From: Acerihabitans sp047324305 | GTDB lineage: Bacteria; Pseudomonadota; Gammaproteobacteria; Enterobacterales; Enterobacteriaceae | NCBI RefSeq assembly: GCF_047324305.1 | Contig: NZ_CP178740.1 | Coordinates: 1,674,001-1,738,000, forward strand | DNA length: 64,000 nucleotides | Direction of reading: 5' to 3' | Part shown: in pieces, positions 45,156 through 55,348 of the stretch | Layout of the letters: every line of letters starts with the position of its first letter | Position numbering within the stretch: position 1 is the stretch's first letter | The notes under the pieces: generated by a model | Databases searched by the model: none | Told to the model about the DNA's origin: nothing | Seen by the model: the letters and a program-made list of their open reading frames with translations, nothing else | Translations under genes and position numbers: made by a program

Positions 45156-47255
45156 ATGAATAAGTTTCTATTTTCTATACTGCTTTTACTGTTACTGCCT
45201 GTTGCCGTGCTTATCATCATCACGCCGATGGACAGCGACAAACAATACATCTTCGGCCTGTTCAGTATCGGACTGATGTTGCTGCTGGGCGTAAGTAAAA
45301 GCCATTTAATCAGCGTCATCATGATAGTGATGTCTTTTTTGATGTCCACCCGCTATATCTATTGGCGCGCCACCGAAACGCTGCACTTTAATTCGGTGAT
45401 TGAAGCGGTATTGGGGATCGGCCTGTTTATTGCCGAAATGTATGCCTGGGTTATCCTGGTGCTGGGTTACCTGCAAACCACCTGGCCGTTAAAGCGCAAA
45501 ATTGAACCTATGCCGGACGACCCGGCCACCTGGCCGACGGTGGATGTCTACGTCCCGTCCTATAACGAGAGCCTGGACGTGGTGCGTGATACCGTCCTTG
45601 CGGCGCAGTGTATCGACTACCCGCGCGACAAGATGAAAATCTATATTCTGGACGACGGTAAACGCAATGAATTCGCGGTGTTTGCCGCCGATGCCGGGGT
45701 GGGTTATATCACCCGTAACGATAATAAGCATGCCAAGGCCGGCAACCTTAACCATGCGATGACCGTGACCAAAGGCGAGTTTATCTGCGTATTCGACTGC
45801 GATCATGTCGCCACCCGTGGCTTCCTGCAGGCCACCGTGGGCAGCTTTTTGATTGACGATCGCCTGGCGCTGATCCAAACGCCCCACCACTTCTATTCTC
45901 CCGATCCGTTCGAGCGCAACCTGTCGGCGGCGCGCGATATCCCCAATGAAGGCGCGCTGTTCTACGGGCCGGTGCAGCAGGGCAACGATAACTGGAACGC
46001 CACCTTTTTTTGCGGGTCCTGTGCGGTGATCCGGCGCAGCGCGCTGGAAGAAATCGGCGGATTCGCGGTGGAAACCGTCACCGAGGACGCCCATACAGCG
46101 CTGAAGCTGCAGCGGCTGGGCTGGAACTCCGCCTTTTTGTCCATTCCGCTGGCGGCGGGTCTTGCCACCGAGCGCCTGGGGCTGCATGTTATCCAGCGTA
46201 CCCGCTGGGCGCGGGGCATGACCCAGATTTTTCGTCTGGACAATCCGCTATTCGGCCGCGGCCTCAAGTGGCAACAGCGTTTGTGTTATCTCAACGCCAT
46301 GCTGCATTTCCAATACGGCCTGCCGCGCGTGGCGTTCCTGACCGCGCCGCTGGCGTATTTATTGTTTAACCAAAATATTATCGCCTCTTCCGCCAGCGCC
46401 ATTTTTGCCTATGTTTTGCCGCATTTGTTCCTGGCCATCTATATCAATTCCCGCATGAACGGGCGTTTCCGCTATACCTTCTGGGGTGAAATTTACGAAA
46501 CGACCATGGCGTTCCATTTGATTATCCCCACCCTGCTGACCCTGATTTCCCCCCGGCACGGTAAGTTTAACGTCACCGATAAAGGCGGGTTACTGGATGT
46601 CGGCTTCTTTGATTTCCATATCGTCAAACCGCATCTGATCGTGGCGGTGCTTCTGGGCATGGGTATTGCCGCCGGGGTAGTGCGCGCGATCATGCATGAC
46701 TATTTTAACGTCGATCCCCGGGTGATTTTGCTCAATATCGTCTGGGCGTCCCTGAGCGTCATCATTTTGCTGGCGGCGATTGCGGTGGCCAAGGAAACGC
46801 GCCAGATCCGCAAGACTATCCGTATCGATGTCAGCATCCCGGCCATTATCCACTACGCCAGCGGTATTTCGGTGCGCACCGAAACCCTGGACCTCTCCAT
46901 GGGCGGGATGAAGCTGGTAACCCCCGACGACCGCTATCAAACCGATCGCATCGAGGAAGTGGAACTGCGGCTGCAGTCCGGCGCGGTCTGTATCCCGGTC
47001 AGCCTGATTGGCGCCGACGCCAGCGTTATTCGCCTGATGTTTGAAGCGATGCCGCTGGAAAAACGACGTGAGCTGGTGCGCGTGGTGCTGGCACGCGCGG
47101 ATGCCTGGATTGTGCCGCCCTATCCGAAAGATCGGCCGCTGCACTCATTTGCCAGCATTGTCCGCTGCGTCTTCGAGCTCTTTTACAACACCTGGAAAGA
47201 GCGCGGCCAAAAAAGAAAGAATGCCAAGTCCGCAGGACCTGGCGAAGCGACCTAA
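45156..47255 (+). CDS. bcsA: Cellulose synthase catalytic subunit
   Basis: Inner-membrane family-2 glycosyltransferase that polymerises UDP-glucose into beta-1,4-glucan and passes it through its own channel. At 699 residues it lacks the long N-terminal extension of E. coli BcsA (872). Catalytic motifs are all present: LDDGK (about 164), FDCDH (about 213), TEDAH (about 308) and QRTRW (about 346). A C-terminal PilZ domain has the c-di-GMP-binding arginine cluster RQIRKTIR (about 548) and DLSMGG (about 578), so activation by c-di-GMP is expected. The ATG has an AGGAACAGG site. Several transmembrane helices flank the catalytic loop. Confidence 0.96.
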   Translation: MNKFLFSILLLLLLPVAVLIIITPMDSDKQYIFGLFSIGLMLLLGVSKSHLISVIMIVMSFLMSTRYIYWRATETLHFNSVIEAVLGIGLFIAEMYAWVILVLGYLQTTWPLKRKIEPMPDDPATWPTVDVYVPSYNESLDVVRDTVLAAQCIDYPRDKMKIYILDDGKRNEFAVFAADAGVGYITRNDNKHAKAGNLNHAMTVTKGEFICVFDCDHVATRGFLQATVGSFLIDDRLALIQTPHHFYSPDPFERNLSAARDIPNEGALFYGPVQQGNDNWNATFFCGSCAVIRRSALEEIGGFAVETVTEDAHTALKLQRLGWNSAFLSIPLAAGLATERLGLHVIQRTRWARGMTQIFRLDNPLFGRGLKWQQRLCYLNAMLHFQYGLPRVAFLTAPLAYLLFNQNIIASSASAIFAYVLPHLFLAIYINSRMNGRFRYTFWGEIYETTMAFHLIIPTLLTLISPRHGKFNVTDKGGLLDVGFFDFHIVKPHLIVAVLLGMGIAAGVVRAIMHDYFNVDPRVILLNIVWASLSVIILLAAIAVAKETRQIRKTIRIDVSIPAIIHYASGISVRTETLDLSMGGMKLVTPDDRYQTDRIEEVELRLQSGAVCIPVSLIGADASVIRLMFEAMPLEKRRELVRVVLARADAWIVPPYPKDRPLHSFASIVRCVFELFYNTWKERGQKRKNAKSAGPGEAT

Positions 47256-47275
47256 GCTCACGCGGAAAAAATTGC

Positions 47276-49804
47276 ATGCCATTTCGTATCAGGAAGATAG
47301 CCCATTGTGTATTACTGATCGCCGCCTTGGGCGGCCTCGGCGCCACGGCATGCGTCGGGGCGGCCTTTGCCGCCGATCCGCAGGCCGCGCCGGTTTATCA
47401 CCTGCCGCCGCTTCCGGCGGCGCAGGATACTGACGGCGCGGGCGCCCAGTCCGCTGACGATACGCGCCAATCCCCGGCCGCCGACCCGGCGGCAACCGGC
47501 GCCGGCGCGCCGGCCGATGGCAGCGCGCCACCAACCGCAAGCGCCGTCGGCACACCTGCCGGCGGCCTGCCGATGGATTTTCCCCCGCCGGTAATAAGCG
47601 TGGCGCCGCAGGCCGCCGCGCCGGGCCAGGGCGTCGATAGCCAACTGGCGCAGGTGACCCCCCTCAACGATGACACTATCAGTGTTGCCGGCATGGGCCA
47701 GCCGAACGGCCTCACGCTGAGCGGCGGCCAGCTCCAGTCCGGCATTGTGTTTACCCTGCCCCGCGATCAGGTGGCGACCACCGCCCGGCTATACCTGGCG
47801 CTGAAAGTCTCCCCGGCCCTGGCCGCGCGGGACACCAGCCTGCGCCTGATGCTCAACGGCCAGGAACTGGGCAATGTGGCGCTTAGCCAGGCCAGCGCCA
47901 CGGATAATGTCTATGAGCTGGATATTCCGGCGGCAATGATCGTCAGTAACAACAACCTTAGCTTTAGCGTGAATGACGACAATACCCTGACGTGCGAGCG
48001 GGATCTGTCGGATAAATATTGGGTGACCGTCCTGCCCACCAGCCATTTGCAGTTGAGCAGCCAGATACTGGATATCGGCCGCGACTTAAGCCATTTCCCG
48101 CGCCCGTTTTACGATCCGTTGTCGATGAAGGGCTCGTCGGTGGCGTTTATCTTCGGCCAGACGGTCAAATCCGACGCGGTGGCGGCCGCCAGCATGCTGG
48201 CGTCCTATTTTGGCCTGCTGTCCAGCTACCGTAATATGGAATTCCCGGTGCACCTGAACGAGCTGCCGGCGCAAAACGGCATCCTGTTCGGCCAGCCCGG
48301 CGATAAAATCGCCGATATCACCCTGCCGCAGGTAACCGGCCCCACGCTGCAGATGATCGATAATCCGCTCAATCCGGTGTATAAGCTGTTGCTGGTGGTG
48401 GGGCGCAACGGTAATGAAATGCGCCAGGCCGCCTATCGCCTGATTTCGTCGCCGCTGCCGGCCAGGCAGGATGTCATCCAGGTGCAAAACCAGACTATCC
48501 CGTTACGCCAGCCCTACGACGCGCCGCGCTGGATTGACACCACCAAGCCGGTCTATCTGAAGGATCTGGCGCAAAACCCGGAATCGCTGACCGCCAACGG
48601 CCTGTATCACGACGGCATACGCATCGGCTTTCGCGCCGCCCCGGATCTGTTTATGTGGGATGGCGATTTCATCCCGGTAAAAATTGATTACCGCTTTCCG
48701 ACCGAAAACTGGATAGACGAAGATTCGTCGCAATTGAGCATTACGCTTAACGGCACCTTCCTGCACAGTTTGCCGGTCAATAAGCACGGGCTGGTGGAAA
48801 CCGCCTGGCGCAAGCTGGGCGGCGATACCCGCCAGGAAACCTTTACCCTGCAGCTGGCGCCTTATCTGATTTACGGCGATAACCAAATGGAATTTTATTT
48901 CGCCCTGAAGCCTAAGGCCGACGCGCCCTGCAGCCTGCTGACCAGCAATAATATCAAAAGCCGCATCGACCCGGACTCAACCATCGACCTGAGCCGGACG
49001 CACCATTTTACGCTATTGCCCAACCTGTCCTATTACGTCGGCGCGTCATTTCCCTTTAGCCGGCTGGCGGATTTCTCCCAAACGGTGATGCTGCTGCCCG
49101 CCAAACCGGAGGCCGGTGAAATCGCCACGCTGCTGGCGATGGCCGCCCGCGCCGGCAATGCCACCGGCATCGCCCTCAATCATGTGGATGTACGCCTGGG
49201 CCTGCAAGACCATGCCGCCGGCGGCATTCCCCTGGCGGATAAGGATATCCTCGCCTTCGCCTCGCTTAAACAGACCGATCTGGTGCGCGATTTGCTGGCC
49301 GGTTCGCCGTATGAAATGCGCAACGGCCTGCTGTCGGTCAAGGAAGAAACGCTTACCGCCCGCCTGAAAGGCTATTTTACCGGGCGTTTTTTCCGTCAGG
49401 GCGTGGAAGCGGACCGTTATCTGGCCTCCACCGACGCCTGGCGGGGATTCCTGAGTTTCGCCTCGCCCTGGGCCGGCAAACGGGTAGTGGTACTGGCCAC
49501 GGCCACCGACAGCGATCAGTTGTCGCATATTAACGCTGATTTACAGGTACCGGCCATTAATGCCGGCGTTCGCGGCGATATAGCGGTGATCAATGCGGAA
49601 AACGGCGTAAAAAGTTTTACCGTGGGCAGCCAGTTCCCCAGCGGGGAGATGCCCTGGTACATGATGATAATCTGGTACGCCAATCAGCATATTATTTTCC
49701 TTTCCTTAAGCGGCCTGGTGTTCGCGGTACTGATAGGAAGTTGTATTTACGTTCTGCTGGCGCGGCATGCGGCTAAACGCCTGGCCAATAGCGCGAACAA
49801 ATAA
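47276..49804 (+). CDS. bcsB: Cellulose synthase periplasmic subunit
   Basis: An 842-residue protein that pairs with BcsA and guides the glucan in the periplasm. It has a signal peptide (residues 1-33, ending AAFA-A), a Pro/Ala-rich linker (35-100), carbohydrate-binding and flavodoxin-like domain repeats, and a C-terminal transmembrane anchor (IIFLSLSGLVFAVLIGSCIY, about 807-826), which in the family completes the BcsA channel. The motif RDQVATTARLYLALKVSPAL near residue 163 and VNDDNTLTCERDLSDKYWV near residue 232 are typical of BcsB. It starts 20 bases after bcsA; the ribosome site (GGAAAA) is weak, so coupling to bcsA is plausible. Confidence 0.95.
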   Translation: MPFRIRKIAHCVLLIAALGGLGATACVGAAFAADPQAAPVYHLPPLPAAQDTDGAGAQSADDTRQSPAADPAATGAGAPADGSAPPTASAVGTPAGGLPMDFPPPVISVAPQAAAPGQGVDSQLAQVTPLNDDTISVAGMGQPNGLTLSGGQLQSGIVFTLPRDQVATTARLYLALKVSPALAARDTSLRLMLNGQELGNVALSQASATDNVYELDIPAAMIVSNNNLSFSVNDDNTLTCERDLSDKYWVTVLPTSHLQLSSQILDIGRDLSHFPRPFYDPLSMKGSSVAFIFGQTVKSDAVAAASMLASYFGLLSSYRNMEFPVHLNELPAQNGILFGQPGDKIADITLPQVTGPTLQMIDNPLNPVYKLLLVVGRNGNEMRQAAYRLISSPLPARQDVIQVQNQTIPLRQPYDAPRWIDTTKPVYLKDLAQNPESLTANGLYHDGIRIGFRAAPDLFMWDGDFIPVKIDYRFPTENWIDEDSSQLSITLNGTFLHSLPVNKHGLVETAWRKLGGDTRQETFTLQLAPYLIYGDNQMEFYFALKPKADAPCSLLTSNNIKSRIDPDSTIDLSRTHHFTLLPNLSYYVGASFPFSRLADFSQTVMLLPAKPEAGEIATLLAMAARAGNATGIALNHVDVRLGLQDHAAGGIPLADKDILAFASLKQTDLVRDLLAGSPYEMRNGLLSVKEETLTARLKGYFTGRFFRQGVEADRYLASTDAWRGFLSFASPWAGKRVVVLATATDSDQLSHINADLQVPAINAGVRGDIAVINAENGVKSFTVGSQFPSGEMPWYMMIIWYANQHIIFLSLSGLVFAVLIGSCIYVLLARHAAKRLANSANK

Positions 49805-49853
49805 CCGTATCGATAAGATGCGTTGCCTGACTGGGCCATATGGGTAAAAGAAA

Positions 49854-52800
49854 ATGAAACGGCAAATAAAAAAAGACTTAAAAACGCTGTATGTCGCCGG
49901 CCTGGCGGGCCTGTCGCTGTTTTCCGCCCTGGCGCAGGCAGCGGATAATAGCCCGGCCATTAACGCGTTGCTGCAGCAGGCAGCCTATTGGCACGAAAAA
50001 GCCCATAACGATTTGGCCCAGGAATCGTTACAGAAAATCCTGGCGGTGGATGAAAATAACGCCGATGCCCTGTATCTGCTCTCGCTCTACGCGTTACGCG
50101 ACGGACAAAAGGCCGAGGCCCAGAAATGGCGCCAGCGGCTGGTCAAGGCCTCGCCAGGCGACGCGCGCCTGCAGAACCTCGACAGCGCCAGCGTACTGCA
50201 AACCATCTCGCCGACCCAATTAGCCAATGCGCGCCAACTGGCGGCGCAGGGCAACACGGCGCGCGCCATCGAAAGCTACCGCACCCTGTTCCAGGGCAAC
50301 CAGCCGCTGGACAGCCTGGCGGTAGAGTATTACGAAACCCTGGCCGGGGTTCCGGCCTCGCGCCCGGACGCTATCGCCGGCCTGCGCAGCCGCGTCAGCC
50401 AGCAGCCGTCCGATACGGCCGCCAGGATGGCGCTGGGCAGGATCCTGACCTATGACGAAAACACCCGTCGCGAAGGCGTCGGGCTGCTGGCGCCGATGGC
50501 GGCCAATAACAAGGCGGCGGACAACGCCCTGCGCCAGGCGCTCATCTGGATGGCGCCGCAGCCCGGGGATAAAACCGTCTATGACGATTATATGCAACGC
50601 CACCCCAGCGACGGCGCGGTATTACGCCATTTTCAGGAAAGCGTGGGCGGCGCTGAAAAGGGACAGGGCTATTCAGCCCTGAACAGCGGCGATCTTACGG
50701 CGGCGCGCAGCCGGTTCGAGGCGGTGCTGACCACCAACCCCAACGACGGCGACGCCTTGGCCGGGCTGGGTTATATCGCTATGCGCGGCGGTGATTTCAG
50801 CGCGGCGGAAAACTACCTTAACCAGGCAATGAAGCAAGGCGGTCCGAACAGCGCCCAATGGGCGGCGCTGGCCAAGGACGCGCATTTTTACGGCGAACTG
50901 AACAAAGCCAAAGGCGCCGTCTCGTCCGGCGACCTGAACGCGGCGCTGGCGCTCAGCGAGCCGCTGGCGCAGGCGGAAGGCAGCAAAGGCGTCTCGGCGG
51001 AGCTGTTCCGCGCCGACGTCTTGCGCCGCAGGGGCGACCTGGCCGGCGCGGAGCAAGCCTATCGCACCGCGCTGTCGAGCGATCCGCAGAATACCGATAC
51101 CAAGCTGGGACTCTACTATACCCTGCGCCAGGCCAATAAGACCGCCGACGCGCAGCAGGTGCTGGAAACAATACCGGCGGATAAGCGCCCGCAGGTGGCG
51201 GCGGGCGGCGTCAACGTCGAGCCGTTGCGCCGCCAGGCCGCGCAGGCAATGCAAGCCAACGATCCGCAGCGGGCATTGAATTTGCTGCAGCAGGCGCTGG
51301 AAAAACAACCGTCCAATATCTGGGTGCGCCTGGATATGGCGCGCATCCTGCAAAAGCAGGGAGACAGCGCGCAGGCCCAGGCCTTGATGGCCGCCGCCGG
51401 CCAGCGCGGCGCGCCGGCGGACAACCTTTACGCCGCCGCCCTGTTCGCCAGCGAAACTCAGCGCTGGGCCGCCGCGGCGCAGCTGCTGGCCTATATTCCC
51501 GACAGCCGGCGCAACCGCGCCATGCGCGATCTGGCCGTGCGGGTAAACTTTAACCAGCAGATGGCGGGCGCCGAACGTTATATCCAGGAGGGCAACCGCA
51601 CGGCGGCGTTAAACACCTTGCGCTCCCTGGCGCAAACGCCACCCGCCGCGCCGGCAGATGTGGGCAAACTGGCGCAGGATCTGATGACCCTGGGCGACAG
51701 CGCCGCCGCGGTGGCGCTGGTACGTAATAATATGCGCGCCGGCGTTAACGGCAATGCCGGTGATTATGCGGCCCAGGTCGGCGTGCTCAACCAGGCCGGC
51801 CTGACCGCGGAGGCGGAGGCCTGGATGAATAATCCGCGCATCGTGGCCAGCAGCACGCCGGCCGAACTGAGCCGCATTCGCCAGGGCTCGGTGATTAACC
51901 AGGCGGATGAACTGCGCGAACGCGGACAATACGCGGCGGCCTACGATAAGCTCATCGTGGCGATGCAAAGCGATCCGCAAAACGTCGATCTGATGCTGGC
52001 CATGGCGCGTCTTTACCAGTCCGGCAAAATGAACGAACAGGCGGCGCGGGTCTATGATTATGTGCTGGTGCGCGAACCGCAAAACGAAGGCGCCCGCGAA
52101 GGCGCCGCCAACGCGGCCCTGGCCCAGGGCGATATCGCCCGCGCCAAACGACTGGTGGCCGGCATGCAGGGACCGCGTTCGGTAGATCGCATGGTGCTCG
52201 AGGCGCGCATTGCGGAAGCGGCGGGGGATCATGAGCAGGCCATCGCCCTGCTGCGCTCCGCCAAAGGCCGGGTCATCGGCCTGAATACCGCCGGCCCCGG
52301 CGGCGCGCCGGTTGTCGGTGGGCTGGAAACCGCCGACAATCCCTTCGTTAATAAAACCGTGGCCGCGGCCGCGCCGCGCACCGCTTCCGCCTACGGCGCC
52401 GTACTGCCGTGGCAGCGTTCCGATAGCCCGGCGCCGCTGCCGCTGACCGGCTTGACGCTGGCAACCGCCAGCGCCGAAACGCCCGAAGACCGTACGCTTA
52501 AACAAATCAATCAGCTGCTTGATCAGGAACAGCAAAAAACCGCCACCTGGGTGGAAGGCGATGTGGGAATCCGCAGCCGCGACGGCGAAAGCGGCCTGAG
52601 CGGCCTGACGGAAATCAAGGCGCCGCTGGTGCTCTCCGGCGTGCCGTTCGACAGCTCGCGGCTAAAACTATCGGTCACGCCGGTTTCGTTAAATTCCGGC
52701 TCCACCAGCGGCACGGTCAGCAACCGTTTCGGCACCGGCGCGCTGCAGCAGGGACGCATGGTGGAAAACGCCACCAATAACGCCACCGCCGCCGCCGGCG

Positions 52801-53789
52801 CCACCACGTCGACCACCACCACGTCCACCACCACCAACTCCGACGGCACCCAGAGCAGCACCACCACCACCACGTCCTCGACCGCGGATGCCGCCTCCAC
52901 CGTCAATCCCGGCGATTACGCCGCCGATTCCTCCGGTTCGCAGCAGGCCTCCGGCGTGGAGGTCAACCTGGCGCTCAGCGGCGACAGCTACAAGGCCGAT
53001 GTCGGCACCACGCCACTGGGCGAGGATCTGAGCTCACTGGTGGGCGGTCTTCAATGGTCCCCCAGCCTGACCACCTTCAGTAAGCTTATCTTTACCGCCG
53101 AACGACGCGCGGTCACCGACAGCCTGCTTTCCTACGTGGGCACGAGGGATAAGATTAGCGGTAAAAAATGGGGGCAGGTCACCAAAAACGGCGGCGGCGT
53201 CCAATACTCCTACGACGACGGCGACGCGGGCCTGTATGCCGGCGTCGGTGGTTACAGTTACCAGGGCGACAATATTCCCGGCAATACCGGCATCACCTCA
53301 TCGGCGGGATTTTATGTCCGCCCGCTACGCGAGGACCATAGCGAGGTGAAGACCGGTATTAACATTACCTTTATGGATTATGATAAAAACCTCAGCTATT
53401 ACAGCTACGGCCAGGGAGGCTATTTCAGTCCGCAAAACTATATCAGCGTCTCGCTGCCGGTGGATTACACCCAAAAGTATGACGACTGGGACCTGACGCT
53501 GGGCGGCTCGGTGGGCTATCAGTCCTATTCACAGGATAAAAGCGCCTACTATCCGAATAATCCGGCGCTGCAAACCGCCCTGGAATCACTGGTGGCCGGC
53601 GGATACGTCGATTCGGCCTATTACGACGCCCGTAATGAAAACGGCGTCAGCTATAATGTGCACGCCAACGGCAGCTATAAAATCAATCCCAATATGTCCG
53701 TGGGCGGGCAGGTGGGCTACGACACCTTTGGCGACTACTCCGAGAGCACCGCGCTGGTGTACTTTAAATATTTATTGGGTGGTAAATAA
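49854..53789 (+). CDS. bcsC: Cellulose export protein with TPR solenoid and outer-membrane barrel
   Basis: A 1311-residue protein, longer than E. coli BcsC (about 1157). A signal peptide (residues 1-29, ending ALAQA-A) is followed by about 20 tetratricopeptide repeats (35-860), which in the family form a periplasmic scaffold. The C-terminal 300 residues form the outer-membrane beta-barrel through which cellulose leaves, ending in the aromatic ALVYFKYLLGGK. Between the two is a Thr/Ser-rich low-complexity stretch at about residues 980-1020, not present in E. coli BcsC as I recall it. The ATG follows bcsB by 49 bases. bcsD starts two bases after the stop. Confidence 0.95.
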   Translation: MKRQIKKDLKTLYVAGLAGLSLFSALAQAADNSPAINALLQQAAYWHEKAHNDLAQESLQKILAVDENNADALYLLSLYALRDGQKAEAQKWRQRLVKASPGDARLQNLDSASVLQTISPTQLANARQLAAQGNTARAIESYRTLFQGNQPLDSLAVEYYETLAGVPASRPDAIAGLRSRVSQQPSDTAARMALGRILTYDENTRREGVGLLAPMAANNKAADNALRQALIWMAPQPGDKTVYDDYMQRHPSDGAVLRHFQESVGGAEKGQGYSALNSGDLTAARSRFEAVLTTNPNDGDALAGLGYIAMRGGDFSAAENYLNQAMKQGGPNSAQWAALAKDAHFYGELNKAKGAVSSGDLNAALALSEPLAQAEGSKGVSAELFRADVLRRRGDLAGAEQAYRTALSSDPQNTDTKLGLYYTLRQANKTADAQQVLETIPADKRPQVAAGGVNVEPLRRQAAQAMQANDPQRALNLLQQALEKQPSNIWVRLDMARILQKQGDSAQAQALMAAAGQRGAPADNLYAAALFASETQRWAAAAQLLAYIPDSRRNRAMRDLAVRVNFNQQMAGAERYIQEGNRTAALNTLRSLAQTPPAAPADVGKLAQDLMTLGDSAAAVALVRNNMRAGVNGNAGDYAAQVGVLNQAGLTAEAEAWMNNPRIVASSTPAELSRIRQGSVINQADELRERGQYAAAYDKLIVAMQSDPQNVDLMLAMARLYQSGKMNEQAARVYDYVLVREPQNEGAREGAANAALAQGDIARAKRLVAGMQGPRSVDRMVLEARIAEAAGDHEQAIALLRSAKGRVIGLNTAGPGGAPVVGGLETADNPFVNKTVAAAAPRTASAYGAVLPWQRSDSPAPLPLTGLTLATASAETPEDRTLKQINQLLDQEQQKTATWVEGDVGIRSRDGESGLSGLTEIKAPLVLSGVPFDSSRLKLSVTPVSLNSGSTSGTVSNRFGTGALQQGRMVENATNNATAAAGATTSTTTTSTTTNSDGTQSSTTTTTSSTADAASTVNPGDYAADSSGSQQASGVEVNLALSGDSYKADVGTTPLGEDLSSLVGGLQWSPSLTTFSKLIFTAERRAVTDSLLSYVGTRDKISGKKWGQVTKNGGGVQYSYDDGDAGLYAGVGGYSYQGDNIPGNTGITSSAGFYVRPLREDHSEVKTGINITFMDYDKNLSYYSYGQGGYFSPQNYISVSLPVDYTQKYDDWDLTLGGSVGYQSYSQDKSAYYPNNPALQTALESLVAGGYVDSAYYDARNENGVSYNVHANGSYKINPNMSVGGQVGYDTFGDYSESTALVYFKYLLGGK

Positions 53790-53791
53790 GT

Positions 53792-54271
53792 ATGCAGGAT
53801 ATATCTGACGCAACGTCCGAGCTGGTTTACTTCCGCCGGCGGCAATATCAGCCCGGCTGGCAGGATCTGCTCGATATCATGATCTCCGGCATCGCCGCCA
53901 ATGCCGGCGACGAAGATCGCCGCCAGTTCCTTAACCTGATGGGTAGCCAACTGGCCGGGCGCTTTCCTTTACCCCATGCCGAAACGGTCGGGGATCTGGA
54001 AGATGGCTTTAACCGGCTCTGGTCGGAATTCAATTGGGGCTTTGTGCGGCTGCAGCCGGGTGAAACCCATCTCACGTTGATACATCATGCCGTTCCTCCC
54101 GCGGCTACGGGCGCTGAGCCGGAGGAGTGGACCGCCGGGCTGGCGGCGATCCTGGAAGGCGCCTATGCTGAATGGATATTAGCCCAGGGCGGACAGCCTC
54201 ATGTCGCGCTGCGTTGGCAGCAGGACAGCGCGGAAGGCATAATGACTTTTAGTTATCAAAACACTATTTAA
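53792..54271 (+). CDS. bcsD: Cellulose synthase subunit D
   Basis: A 159-residue cytoplasmic or periplasmic accessory protein matching BcsD (AxCeSD) of cellulose-producing acetic acid bacteria, where it forms an octamer guiding glucan chains into crystalline fibrils. Seen similarities are the size, the helical N-terminal half (WQDLLDIMISGIAANAGDEDRR), FNWGFVRLQPGETHLTLIHHA in the middle and an aromatic C-terminus. E. coli K-12 has no bcsD, so this operon is of the bcsD-containing type I class. It lies two bases after bcsC and 14 before bcsZ, clearly in one operon. Confidence 0.88.
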   Translation: MQDISDATSELVYFRRRQYQPGWQDLLDIMISGIAANAGDEDRRQFLNLMGSQLAGRFPLPHAETVGDLEDGFNRLWSEFNWGFVRLQPGETHLTLIHHAVPPAATGAEPEEWTAGLAAILEGAYAEWILAQGGQPHVALRWQQDSAEGIMTFSYQNTI

Positions 54272-54285
54272 GGGATTGAAGCGTT

Positions 54286-55287
54286 ATGAAATTTGCCCGC
54301 CATTTGCCGCTGCTGCTCGCTATGTTTTTCGCCCTGCTGACGGGCGCGGCGCAGGCCGACAGCGCCGGCTGGCAACATTATAAAAGCCGCTATATGCTGC
54401 CGGAAGGCCGCATTATCGATACCGGCAACCACAATGTCAGCCATACCGAGGGGCAGGGCTACGCCATGCTGCTGGCGGTAAACTATAACGACCGCGCCGC
54501 CTTCGATACCCTGTTGAATTGGACCAACCAGCATCTGTACCGTAAAGACATCGGCCTGTACTCCTGGCGCTACGATCCCGCCGCTACCCCGCCGGTGGCC
54601 GACATCAACAATGCCTCCGACGGCGACACCCTGATCGCCTGGGCGCTGCTCCAGGCCGGGGACAAGTGGAAACTGCCGAACTATACCGCGGCGTCGAACG
54701 CGCTGCAGGCGGCGATAATCAAACACAATGTGATTAAGTTCGCCGGCTTCAACCTGCTGTTGCCGGGGGCGTCGGGCTTTAACCAGACCAGCTCGGTGAC
54801 GCTCAATCCGTCATACTTTATCTTCCCCGCCTGGCAGGCGTTTTACCAGGCCGGCCATTTGAAGATCTGGAACGATTTAACCGCCGATTCCCTTAAAATC
54901 CTGGGGCTGATGCGCTTTGGCGACCCCCGGCTGCCCACCGATTGGGTCACCCTGCGGGCGGATGGCGCCTTGACGCCTTCCGATCGCTGGCCGTCGCGCT
55001 TTAGCTTTGACGCGGTGCGCATACCGCTGTATATCAACTGGGCGCAGCGCAACAGCCTGGCGCTTGGGCCGTACGTCGCCTACTGGCGCCAGTTCGACCG
55101 GCTGGCCACTCCCGCCTGGGTCGATGTGCTGACCGGCGCCAAGGCCGATTTCATGCTATCGCCGGGCATGCTGGCCATTCGTGACGCCATCATGGGCAAC
55201 GGCGCGCAGGTCAATGACAATATCCAGCCGCAGGAAGACTACTATTCCGCCAGCCTGCGGATGCTGACGTACTGGTCGCTGAAATAA
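54286..55287 (+). CDS. bcsZ: Periplasmic endo-1,4-beta-glucanase, GH8
   Basis: A 333-residue cellulase of glycoside hydrolase family 8, secreted through a signal peptide (residues 1-24, ending AAQA-D). The proton-donor Glu55 is in HTEGQGYAMLLA, and INNASDGDTLIAW near residue 108 forms the substrate cleft. BcsZ trims misfolded glucan and is needed for normal cellulose output. In E. coli bcsZ sits between bcsB and bcsC; here it closes the operon after bcsD, an altered order. An AAGGGA ribosome site precedes the ATG. The G+C content drops abruptly just beyond its stop. Confidence 0.95.
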   Translation: MKFARHLPLLLAMFFALLTGAAQADSAGWQHYKSRYMLPEGRIIDTGNHNVSHTEGQGYAMLLAVNYNDRAAFDTLLNWTNQHLYRKDIGLYSWRYDPAATPPVADINNASDGDTLIAWALLQAGDKWKLPNYTAASNALQAAIIKHNVIKFAGFNLLLPGASGFNQTSSVTLNPSYFIFPAWQAFYQAGHLKIWNDLTADSLKILGLMRFGDPRLPTDWVTLRADGALTPSDRWPSRFSFDAVRIPLYINWAQRNSLALGPYVAYWRQFDRLATPAWVDVLTGAKADFMLSPGMLAIRDAIMGNGAQVNDNIQPQEDYYSASLRMLTYWSLK

Positions 55288-55310
55288 TTACCCGAACTAC
55301 AAGTGCAGTC

Positions 55311-55338
55311 GCGTGCGGCCCTCGACAGGGCCACATGC
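55311..55338 (+). terminator. Hairpin after bcsZ
   Basis: A stem of GGCCCT/AGGGCC extended by mismatched pairs starts 24 bases after the bcsZ stop, at the junction with the AT-rich island. The plus strand lacks a U-run, so termination is uncertain. Confidence 0.35.
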
Positions 55339-55348
55339 ATAAAAAATG

